This document shows, in pieces, positions 1 to 5,854 of a DNA stretch of 6,211 bases (position 1 is its first letter; each line of letters begins with the position of its first letter). Location of the stretch: contig JASFBJ010000219.1 of the NCBI GenBank assembly GCA_030149585.1, forward strand, positions 1 through 6,211, written 5' to 3'. The stretch is from Desulfobacterales bacterium. GTDB taxonomy: Bacteria > Desulfobacterota > Desulfobacteria > Desulfobacterales > JASFBJ01. The notes under the pieces are model-generated. The model made no database searches, was not told the DNA's origin, and saw only the letters and a program-made list of their open reading frames with translations. A program made the position numbers and the translations under genes.

Positions 1-32
1 TATAAGTTAATTATAATATTTGATTTAATAAA

Positions 33-1037
33 TTAAAGCTGCTTACCAATCATGGCCGAAAGATCAACCATTCGGGTGGAATATCCAGCTTCATTATCAT
101 ACCAGGCCAGAACTTTAACCAGATCATTAACCACATATGTAGTTGGAGCATCTACCGTAGAAGAAAGGGTGCAACCATTAAAATCAATGGATACAAGAGG
201 AGAATCGCTATATCCCAAAACACCGGACAGGGATCCATCAGCCGCATCCTTTAAAGCATTATTAACATTAGAGAAACTAACTCCTGATTTCTCCACTTTT
301 ACAACCAGATCAACTATTGAAACATTGGGTGTCGGCACTCTGATAGCCAGACCATTGAGTTTGCCCTCCAGTTCAGGTAGTACAAGGGCCACAGCCTTAG
401 CCGCACCAGTTGTGGTTGGTATCATGGAAAGTGCTGCTGAGCGGGATCTTCGTAAATCTTTATGGGGAAAATCCAAAAGTCGCTGATCTCCGGTATAAGA
501 GTGAATAGTGGTCATAAGGCCGCTCTCAATCCCAAAATTCTCCATCAAAACTTTGGCTACCGGTGCCAGGCAGTTAGTAGTGCAGGATGCATTGGAAATG
601 ATATTATGTTGTTTTGGATCATATTGATTTGAATTTACTCCCATCACAATCGTAATATCGGGATTAGCTGCCGGGGCGGAGATGATTACCTTTCTTGCAC
701 CGGCCGTGAGGTGTTTGGAGGCACTATCGCGGTCTCGAAACAACCCTGTACATTCAGCGGCAATATCTACACCATACTCTTTCCAGGCAAGCTTTGCAGG
801 GTCTTTAATTGCTGTAAAAGCAATATCTTTGCCGTTGACTTCAATGGCGCCATCTTTAGCTTTAACATCTGCATCCAGTTTGCCGTGGACGGAATCATAG
901 GTCAAAAGGTGCGCCATAGTGGCTGAATCAGTTAAATCATTGATTGCAACAACTTCAACTTCAGGATGATTTAATGCAGCTCTAAAAACCATTCGCCCAA
1001 TTCTTCCAAATCCATTAATACCTATTTTTATAGCCAT
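33..1037 (-). CDS. gap: type I glyceraldehyde-3-phosphate dehydrogenase
   Basis: The 334-residue cytosolic enzyme oxidises and phosphorylates glyceraldehyde-3-phosphate to 1,3-bisphosphoglycerate in glycolysis, and runs in reverse in gluconeogenesis. The NAD-binding fold opens with 'KIGINGFGRIGR' (4-15). Asp34 ends the second strand ('AINDLTD'), the residue that favours NAD over NADP, and Pro191 in 'DFPHKDLRR' fits the NAD-specific glycolytic type. The catalytic Cys is at 152 in 'SNASCTTNCLAP' and its partner His at 179 in 'TTIHSYTGDQ'. 'WYDNEAGYS' (312-320) lies near the C-terminus. Full length, no damage. It follows the EIIA gene after 64 bases and may be the last gene of the operon or have its own promoter; its strong ribosome site suggests higher expression than its neighbours. 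Only 32 AT-rich bases remain after its stop, and no terminator hairpin is visible there. Confidence 0.98.
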   Translation of the reverse strand: MAIKIGINGFGRIGRMVFRAALNHPEVEVVAINDLTDSATMAHLLTYDSVHGKLDADVKAKDGAIEVNGKDIAFTAIKDPAKLAWKEYGVDIAAECTGLFRDRDSASKHLTAGARKVIISAPAANPDITIVMGVNSNQYDPKQHNIISNASCTTNCLAPVAKVLMENFGIESGLMTTIHSYTGDQRLLDFPHKDLRRSRSAALSMIPTTTGAAKAVALVLPELEGKLNGLAIRVPTPNVSIVDLVVKVEKSGVSFSNVNNALKDAADGSLSGVLGYSDSPLVSIDFNGCTLSSTVDAPTTYVVNDLVKVLAWYDNEAGYSTRMVDLSAMIGKQL

Positions 1038-1040
1038 AAT

Positions 1041-1048
1041 ACCTCCTT
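1041..1048 (-). promoter_or_regulatory. strong ribosome binding site of gap
   Basis: The minus strand reads AAGGAGGT, fully complementary to the anti-Shine-Dalgarno core, 3 bases before the gap ATG. It is the best site in the window and fits a highly expressed glycolytic gene. The rest of the 64-base spacer (1038-1101) is AT-rich with a TTATTAATAA palindrome, but I could not find a well-spaced -35/-10 pair. Confidence 0.85.
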
Positions 1049-1101
1049 GAAAATATTATTAATAAAAACTTCTCATATGAATATTAAATCAAAATATTTA
1101 T

Positions 1102-1518
1102 TCAGGCTTCTCTTTTATTTCCTTTTAGAATACCGCTGGCCAATGATATACTTTTTTTGCCGAATGTCTCCAGATTTTCAGCAAGTTCATTTATTTTATA
1201 TTTTTTACGTAAAGATATGGCTTTTACTAAAATCGGAAGATTAACTCCTGAAATAACTTCAATTCTGCCCTCTTCCAGAAAAGAATAGCTTAGGTTGGAG
1301 GGGGTCCCCCCGAACATGTCGGTTAAAATCAAAACTCCATTTGGTTGCATGACTTTTTTTATGGCAAGGTCAATTTTATTGCGTAATTTTTCAGCATTCT
1401 CATTTATATCTATGGAGATTGAGAGCAGGTTCTCCGGCTTTTCATCTAAAATAAACTCAGCAGCCTCAATAAGGGCCTTTCCCAGCTCTTTATGCGTTAT
1501 AATTAATATTCCTATCAT
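1102..1518 (-). CDS. PTS EIIA component, mannose/fructose (EIIA-Man) family, probably regulatory
   Basis: The 138-residue protein is a stand-alone EIIA-Man domain. 'MIGILIITHKELG' opens with the first beta strand and the phosphorylatable His at 9; 'GVLILTDMFGGTPSN' (61-75) holds the active-site Asp at 67; 'ISGVNLPILV' (89-98) is the next conserved strand. The spacing matches E. coli ManX domain A (His10, Asp67). In transport systems this domain takes phosphate from HPr and passes it to EIIB. Here no EIIB, EIIC or EIID follows; the next gene is gap. The domain sits directly after rapZ, where enterobacteria have npr, so a role in the regulatory PTS branch with PtsN is more likely than sugar uptake. 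I infer this from context. The ATG at 1516-1518 matches the family N-terminus. Confidence 0.93.
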   Translation of the reverse strand: MIGILIITHKELGKALIEAAEFILDEKPENLLSISIDINENAEKLRNKIDLAIKKVMQPNGVLILTDMFGGTPSNLSYSFLEEGRIEVISGVNLPILVKAISLRKKYKINELAENLETFGKKSISLASGILKGNKREA

Positions 1519-1521
1519 AGT

Positions 1522-1546
1522 TTTTCAGCTTTCTCTTTTCAGCTTT
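1522..1546 (-). repeat. tandem 14-base direct repeat in the EIIA gene leader
   Basis: The 11-mer AAAGCTGAAAA (minus strand) occurs twice, at 1536-1546 and 1522-1532, with a 14-base period, the second copy ending 3 bases before the EIIA start codon. The purine-rich stretch GAGAAAG between the copies is the only candidate Shine-Dalgarno element, and it is weak. The repeat may come from slippage or may matter for translation. Confidence 0.6.
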
Positions 1547-1597
1547 ACGTGGTCTGCAAATATAAAATAATTCGTGGTTAATATAAGTATAAATACC

Positions 1598-2476
1598 CTA
1601 TTTCTCAATATCTCGATGAGCGATTCGGACGAGTTGTCCTTTTTTTATAAGATGTTGATAAAAAACATTGGCAATCACAACCGAACGGTGGCGGCCCCCA
1701 GTGCAGCCCACTGCAATCGTTAAATAAGCCTTACCTTCTTTTTCATATAAAGGAATTAAATAGTCAAGTAAATCAATATATTTATTTATAAACAGACCTG
1801 TTTCAACTTTTTTTAAGAGATACTCGGTTACCTGCTCTGTTTCTCCGCTCAAAGGCTTAAGCTCATCTACAAAATATGGATTTGCCAAAAATCTTACATC
1901 AATTTGCAAGTCGGTATTCACAGGATTTCCATATTTAAAGCCAAAAGATAAGATATTAATTCCCATTCGAAGTGGTTTTATGATTTTTCTTAGTATATCA
2001 AAGATAATAAATTTTAGTTCATGAACATTGCAGGCAGAAGTATCTATAATTCTATCAGCTTTTTCTGATAGAGTAGACAGTTGTTTTTTCTCAGCCCGAA
2101 TGCAATTAACAAGAGTTTTTTCATCAGCTGATAGAGGATGGTGCCGTCTAGTCTGGCTATAACGGTTCATTAATACATTTTCACTGGCCTTTAAGAAAAT
2201 AATTTGAAAATGGTATCCTTGAGCAGCAAGGTCACTGAATACTTTTGAATAGTTGGTAATAAATTTTTTTTCTCGTAAGTCCATTACAAAAGCCAGGCCG
2301 GAAATATCATGTATATCTATCAAGGATAGCTTGAGAAAATCAGGCAAGAGTGCAACCGGCATATTATCAATGCAATAAAAACCTGCATCTTCAAAGGCTG
2401 CCATTGCAGTACTTTTTCCTGAGCCGGCATAGCCGGTGATGATAATGATATTTATATTTTTTAAATCAGGCGGCAA
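1598..2476 (-). CDS. rapZ: RapZ/YvcJ-family nucleotide-binding protein
   Basis: The 292-residue protein has the two-domain RapZ layout. The N-terminal P-loop domain carries Walker A GYAGSGKST at 15-23 and the family signature 'CIDNMP' at 35-40. The C-terminal domain has 'DVRFLANPYF' at 193-202, 'GCTGGRHRSV' at 258-267 and a final 'HRDIEK'. In E. coli, RapZ binds glucosamine-6-phosphate and the small RNA GlmZ, delivering it to RNase E and so controlling GlmS. In Bacillus, YvcJ hydrolyses nucleotides and affects competence. Aligned from memory, the E. coli RNA-binding residues K270, K281, R282 and K283 fall at Q281, K292 and beyond the end here, so only one is kept; the ligand may differ. Translation starts at TTG (2474-2476) with GAGGAG upstream, 5 bases after ptsN. 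The TAG stop is followed by a 79-base gap to the EIIA gene. Confidence 0.95.
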   Translation of the reverse strand: MPPDLKNINIIIITGYAGSGKSTAMAAFEDAGFYCIDNMPVALLPDFLKLSLIDIHDISGLAFVMDLREKKFITNYSKVFSDLAAQGYHFQIIFLKASENVLMNRYSQTRRHHPLSADEKTLVNCIRAEKKQLSTLSEKADRIIDTSACNVHELKFIIFDILRKIIKPLRMGINILSFGFKYGNPVNTDLQIDVRFLANPYFVDELKPLSGETEQVTEYLLKKVETGLFINKYIDLLDYLIPLYEKEGKAYLTIAVGCTGGRHRSVVIANVFYQHLIKKGQLVRIAHRDIEK

Positions 2477-2481
2477 GCTTA

Positions 2482-2940
2482 TTAGAACTCCTCATCCTCA
2501 GATTTGATAATATCAATTATTTCATCCTGATTCATCGCTTTAAGCAAACGAACTTTGAATGTATCTTTTTTGAGCAAACCCGATATTTGAGCCAGAAGTT
2601 TTAAATGAAGACCAGTAGAGTTTTCAGATGTTAAAAGAAGAAAAAAAATTCGGGTGAGTTTGCCGTCAAGGGATTCAAAATTTACACCGTTACGGCTTAA
2701 ACCAAAACCAACTATTATTGAATCAAGATCTTTACATTTTCCATGAGGGATCCCGATACCTCCTCCGATACCGGTACTGCCAAGACGTTCTCTGTCAAGA
2801 AGTATCTGAACAAGCTTATTCTCGGGAATACCTGTAATACCAGACATGGGAACCACCAGTTCATTTAAAACACCCAATTTATCATTAGATTTCAGATCAA
2901 CTATAATTGTTTCTCGTGGTAATACATCCAGAATTTTCAT
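2482..2940 (-). CDS. ptsN: PTS IIA-like nitrogen regulatory protein PtsN (EIIA-Ntr)
   Basis: The 152-residue protein is a single EIIA domain of the fructose/mannitol type. The motif 'RERLGSTGIGGGIGIPHGK' contains the phosphorylated His at 66, and a second conserved His is at 112 ('GLHLKLL'), which lies near the active site in relatives. In the family, EIIA-Ntr accepts phosphate from a PTS relay (EI-Ntr and NPr in enterobacteria) and acts as a regulator of potassium transport, nitrogen and carbon signalling rather than in sugar uptake. No EIIB or EIIC domain is attached or adjacent, fitting a purely regulatory role. The ATG at 2938-2940 gives the expected N-terminus; no clear Shine-Dalgarno sequence precedes it. 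rapZ begins only 5 bases after its stop, so the two are almost certainly cotranscribed. Confidence 0.95.
   Translation of the reverse strand: MKILDVLPRETIIVDLKSNDKLGVLNELVVPMSGITGIPENKLVQILLDRERLGSTGIGGGIGIPHGKCKDLDSIIVGFGLSRNGVNFESLDGKLTRIFFLLLTSENSTGLHLKLLAQISGLLKKDTFKVRLLKAMNQDEIIDIIKSEDEEF
2488..2493 (-). promoter_or_regulatory. ribosome binding site supporting the TTG start of rapZ
   Basis: The minus strand reads GAGGAG inside the last ptsN codons, 11 bases before the TTG at 2474-2476. No ATG or GTG start exists in the rapZ frame between the upstream stop and residue 25, which would be past the Walker A motif, so this site decides the start. Confidence 0.65.
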
Positions 2941-3077
2941 TTTGAGTATCAGACAGTTCGAATTTATTTTATCATAACGCTTTAGCTGCCAAAAACCTGC
3001 GCAAATATAAATTTACATAAAGCCGGCATATTCCAAAAACTAAAGCAGTTCATATTATTTTAATTATAAGGTATTCA
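2941..3077. other. 137-base hpf-ptsN intergenic spacer with inverted and direct short repeats
   Basis: This is the longest non-coding gap in the window. On the plus strand, aacgctttag at 2976-2985 pairs with ctaaagcagtt at 3040-3050 (one-base bulge), giving a long-range stem with a loop of about 54 bases. The 8-mer ccaaaaac appears at 2989-2996 and again at 3033-3040, just inside each arm, and a gccggc palindrome lies at 3022-3027. No stem followed by a T run is visible, so it is not an obvious terminator. On the minus strand a TAAAAT -10-like hexamer occurs near the ptsN end, but its -35 partner is poor. The spacer may hold a ptsN promoter or mRNA processing signal; I cannot prove either. 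Confidence 0.35.
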
Positions 3078-3605
3078 CTATAACGTGGGTTGGATTAATC
3101 CATAATTACCGTCTTTGCGTTGATAAAGAACATTAACTCTTTCGGAACGGGCATTTGTAAAAACAAGGAAGTTAACCTTTTCAAGATCCATCTGCATCAC
3201 AGCGTCATCTATATGCATTGGTTTATATTCTATATTTTGTATGATAATTTCCCTCTCACGATCTTCATCCATGATATTGCTCTCTTCAATCAGAGCGAGT
3301 TTGGATTTTGCTCCTCCACGATGTTTTCTGGATTTCTGCTTATTTTTTTTAATCTGCTTTTCAAGTTTATCCAGAACCTTGTCAATGGCAGAATACATAT
3401 CCTCTGTTTCTTCTTTGCCTACTATGTTCAAACGATCGCCGATAATATTAATTTCCGCTATATGGCGAAATTTTTCAACTGAAAGAACTACTTTGGCTTC
3501 AGCCGGGTTATAAAGATACTTATCAAATCTATTAAGTTTGTTTTGAACATAAGAGCGTAAATTATCAGATGAATCCAGATTTTTAAAAGTAACTGATGTT
3601 TGCAT
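3078..3605 (-). CDS. hpf: long-form ribosome hibernation promoting factor (HPF)
   Basis: The 175-residue protein has two parts. Residues 1 to about 95 form the HPF/RaiA domain that binds the 30S decoding region, ending in a basic stretch ('KKNKQKSRKHRG', 86-97). After a linker, residues about 125-173 form the C-terminal dimerisation domain, with the hallmark 'KPMHIDDAVMQMDL', 'FLVFTNARSERVNVLYQRKDGNYGLIQP'. In the family, long HPF pairs two 70S ribosomes into inactive 100S dimers under starvation or stationary phase, without needing RMF. Gammaproteobacterial loci of this layout carry a short HPF of roughly 95 residues, so the length is informative about lineage. The gene lies 44 bases after rpoN. 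Its TAG stop is followed at once by an in-frame TGA. The start is supported by a strong ribosome site at 3612-3620. Confidence 0.96.
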   Translation of the reverse strand: MQTSVTFKNLDSSDNLRSYVQNKLNRFDKYLYNPAEAKVVLSVEKFRHIAEINIIGDRLNIVGKEETEDMYSAIDKVLDKLEKQIKKNKQKSRKHRGGAKSKLALIEESNIMDEDREREIIIQNIEYKPMHIDDAVMQMDLEKVNFLVFTNARSERVNVLYQRKDGNYGLIQPTL

Positions 3606-3611
3606 TTAAAA

Positions 3612-3620
3612 TCCCCCTCT
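3612..3620 (-). promoter_or_regulatory. ribosome binding site of hpf
   Basis: The minus strand reads AGAGGGGGA, a good Shine-Dalgarno core, 6 bases before the hpf ATG. It fixes the hpf start and is clearly stronger than the sites in front of lptB, rpoN and ptsN, in line with independent translation of hpf. Confidence 0.75.
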
Positions 3621-3649
3621 TTTTGGATGATAAAACTTTGTGAGAGCCC

Positions 3650-5083
3650 TTAATACTGTTTGCGTTTATTAGATGATAAAAGGCCCAGCATCTCCCGATA
3701 TTTGGCAACAGTGCGACGGGCTATTTTTATATTATCTGTTTCCAGCATATCAGCCATCTTGCTGTCACTATAAGGCTTTTTGGGATCTTCGTTTTCAATG
3801 AGCCGTTTAATTTTTTCCTGAACACTGGCAGAAGCGATTGCTTCCCCGTTGAATCGTTTGATAGAGCTGTTAAAAAAATATTTTAATTCAAAAATGCCCT
3901 GTGGCGTATGGGTATATTTATTAGTTGTTACCCTGCTGATTGTGGATTCATGCATGCCTATATCTTCAGCAACATCTCTTAAAACCATTGGTTTAAGATG
4001 AGTAATTCCATGCTCAAAAAAATTCCTTTGAAATTTGAGAATACTTTCCATTACTTTATAGATCGTTTTCTGACGTTGATGAATGCTTCTGATAAGCCAG
4101 GCTGCGGAGCGTATTTTCTCCTGAATATATTCTTTAGCCTTGCCTGATGTTTTTTTTTCTTTTAAAATTGTATTTTTATAAAATGAATTAACACGCAATT
4201 TCGGCATACCATCATCGTTTAAAACAATAACAAAATCGTTTTCTGTTTTATAAACATAGATATCCGGATTAATATATTGCGGCTCTTCACTACTGAACTG
4301 ACGGCCGGGTTTAGGCTCTAAAGTCTTGATAATTTCAACCGCTGCCACCACATCTTTAATGGAAATATTCAAAGCCGAGCAAATTGCTTTATAATTTTTA
4401 TTTTCAAGATGTTTAAGATGGTTAGTAATAATATTTTCCAGATGACTGTTTTCAAGACCCAAATGGCGTATTTGAATAAGAAGACACTCACGTAAATCAC
4501 GGGAACAAACACCTGTTGGTTCAAATGTTTGCATCAGGACTAAAACATTTTCAACTTTTTCTATTGAAACTCCGGAAATATCGGCAATTGCCTCTGTTGT
4601 GGTCACCAGATAACCATCTTTATTTAAGTTGCCGATGATAAGGCTGCCTATCTCTTTATTTTCCGGGCTCGGCGAAGTCATCAGTAGCTGCCATAAGAGG
4701 TGATCACTCAAAGATTCCTTTTGAGCTATAAAAGCTTCATATTTAGGAGTTTCTTTGCTTTCCCTCTCATAGCCGGTTCTTCCAGGCGAGTTATATTCAT
4801 CAAGATAATTGGTCCAGTCTATATCATCATTGATCTTTTCTTCAATAGTAACTTCTTTTGTTTTTCCGGGATCAGCCGGCTGTTGTTCAAATTGATCGGT
4901 TTGCTGATCTTTTGGCGGTGCTTCCTGAAGTTCTTCAAGGGCAGGATTTTCTTCAAGTTCCTGACGGATAGTATCCATCAGCTCCAGTCTGGAAAGCTGA
5001 AGGAGCTTTATTGCCATCTGAAGCTGGGGGGTCATGATCAGTTGCTGAGTTAAGCGCAATTGCTGTCGAAGTTCTAATGCCAT
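3650..5083 (-). CDS. rpoN: RNA polymerase sigma-54 factor (RpoN)
   Basis: Sigma-54 directs RNA polymerase to -24/-12 promoters and needs an AAA+ activator to open DNA. Numbering from the ATG at 5081-5083 (477 residues): residues 1-45 are the Gln/Leu-rich activator-contacting region I ('MALELRQQLRLTQQL'); about 50-105 are the acidic, Gln-rich region II; about 110-300 the core-binding region; about 368-390 a helix-turn-helix ('LRDVAEDIGMHESTISRV'); and 455-464 the RpoN box ARRTVAKYRE, which reads the -24 element. All regions are present, so the protein should be functional. I prefer this start because family members begin at 'MALELRQQ'. An in-frame ATG at 5099-5101 would add six residues and overlap lptB by 17 bases, but its GGGAG touches the ATG with no spacer. 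At 5083 the lptB TAA and this ATG are separated by one base, suggesting translational coupling. Confidence 0.97.
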   Translation of the reverse strand: MALELRQQLRLTQQLIMTPQLQMAIKLLQLSRLELMDTIRQELEENPALEELQEAPPKDQQTDQFEQQPADPGKTKEVTIEEKINDDIDWTNYLDEYNSPGRTGYERESKETPKYEAFIAQKESLSDHLLWQLLMTSPSPENKEIGSLIIGNLNKDGYLVTTTEAIADISGVSIEKVENVLVLMQTFEPTGVCSRDLRECLLIQIRHLGLENSHLENIITNHLKHLENKNYKAICSALNISIKDVVAAVEIIKTLEPKPGRQFSSEEPQYINPDIYVYKTENDFVIVLNDDGMPKLRVNSFYKNTILKEKKTSGKAKEYIQEKIRSAAWLIRSIHQRQKTIYKVMESILKFQRNFFEHGITHLKPMVLRDVAEDIGMHESTISRVTTNKYTHTPQGIFELKYFFNSSIKRFNGEAIASASVQEKIKRLIENEDPKKPYSDSKMADMLETDNIKIARRTVAKYREMLGLLSSNKRKQY

Positions 5084-5084
5084 T

Positions 5085-5807
5085 TTATAATGTAAATTCA
5101 TCTCCCAAATAGATACGTTTTGCTAATTCACTTGAAGCAATTTTTTGCGGTGAACCTGACTCAATAATCTTGCCGTCGTTTAAAATATATGCTTTATCGC
5201 AAGCTCCAAGTGTTTCCCTTACATTATGATCGGAAATTAATATTCCGATATTCCGCTTTTTTAAATGAGCTATGATTTTTTTTATATCAATCACTGCCAG
5301 CGGATCAATCCCTGCAAATGGTTCATCCAGTAAAATAAAAGAGGGCTGGGTAGCCAGTGCTCTGGATATTTCCAGTCGCCTTCGTTCTCCTCCTGAAAGC
5401 AGACACGCTTGCTGATCAACCAGATGCCCAATGCCCAATTCATCAAGCAGCCTGACGGCGCGCTCTTCCCTCTCAACACGGGATAATCCCATTGTCTCAA
5501 GAATCGCCATTATATTTTGCCTGACCGTAAGCTTTCGAAAAATGGATGCTTCCTGAGGTAGATAGCCAACTCCTAAACGAGCCCTTTGATACATCGGGTA
5601 TTGGGTAATATCTGTTTCATTTAGCAGTATCTTTCCGTCATCCGGCTTGATCATGCCGATAGTCATATAAAAGGTTGTTGTTTTACCCGCTCCGTTGGGT
5701 CCCAGCAAACCGATTACCATACCGCTGTCAACATTCAGGCTGATCGAATTTACAACCTTACGACCTCGATAAATTTTAACCAGATTATGAAGAGCCAGTC
5801 TGTCCAT
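5085..5807 (-). CDS. lptB: LptB, ATPase of the LPS export ABC transporter
   Basis: This 240-residue ABC ATPase has the full motif set: Walker A GPNGAGKT at 36-43, Q-loop Gln at 85, signature LSGGERRR at 137-144, Walker B FILLDEP at 157-163 with the catalytic Glu at 162, and the switch His at 194. The length and the C-terminal 'RIYLGDEFTL' are typical of LptB rather than other ABC ATPases. In the family, an LptB dimer in the cytoplasm powers LptFG, which extracts lipopolysaccharide from the inner membrane and pushes it onto LptC and LptA. The ATG at 5805-5807 is chosen because the family motif begins directly after it and the frame upstream offers no standard start before a TGA. The ribosome site is weak; a mini-ORF overlapping the start may couple translation. 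It sits between lptA and rpoN, the conserved position. lptF, lptG and lptC are not in the window. Confidence 0.97.
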   Translation of the reverse strand: MDRLALHNLVKIYRGRKVVNSISLNVDSGMVIGLLGPNGAGKTTTFYMTIGMIKPDDGKILLNETDITQYPMYQRARLGVGYLPQEASIFRKLTVRQNIMAILETMGLSRVEREERAVRLLDELGIGHLVDQQACLLSGGERRRLEISRALATQPSFILLDEPFAGIDPLAVIDIKKIIAHLKKRNIGILISDHNVRETLGACDKAYILNDGKIIESGSPQKIASSELAKRIYLGDEFTL

Positions 5808-5824
5808 TAACCCAGCATTTTCAT
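5807..5824 (-). other. possible leader mini-ORF overlapping the lptB start
   Basis: An ATG at 5822-5824 opens a five-codon frame (MKMLG) whose TAA stop shares one base with the lptB ATG (TAATG junction). An AGGA-like Shine-Dalgarno sequence at 5833-5836 sits 8 bases upstream of this ATG, whereas lptB itself has only a weak GGG nearby. The arrangement would permit ribosomes to terminate and restart at lptB. It could equally be chance, because the peptide is tiny and I cannot test conservation. Confidence 0.3.
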
Positions 5825-5854
5825 TAAGATTATCCTGAAAAATGGTTGCATCCC

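Noticed and set aside
1..32. Terminator after gap
   Set aside because: The bases are AT-rich but contain no GC stem; any terminator must lie outside the window.
52..486. A 144-codon plus-strand open frame opposite gap
   Set aside because: It lies wholly antisense to a certain GAPDH gene, has no recognisable domain and no convincing ribosome site; it reflects codon bias of gap.
1038..1101. Sigma-70 promoter for gap (TTGATT at 1087-1092 on the minus strand)
   Set aside because: No -10 hexamer lies at 16-18 bases from it; the region is simply AT-rich, so matches are expected by chance.
2941..3077. A -24/-12 sigma-54 promoter upstream of ptsN
   Set aside because: The GG and GC dinucleotides found (TTTTTGGCAG..., TTTTTGGAATATGCC...) are 8 or 9 bases apart instead of the required 10.
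3120..3513. Plus-strand open frames opposite hpf
   Set aside because: They are shadows of the hpf coding sequence; the hydrophobic look comes from reading lysine- and glutamate-rich codons in reverse.
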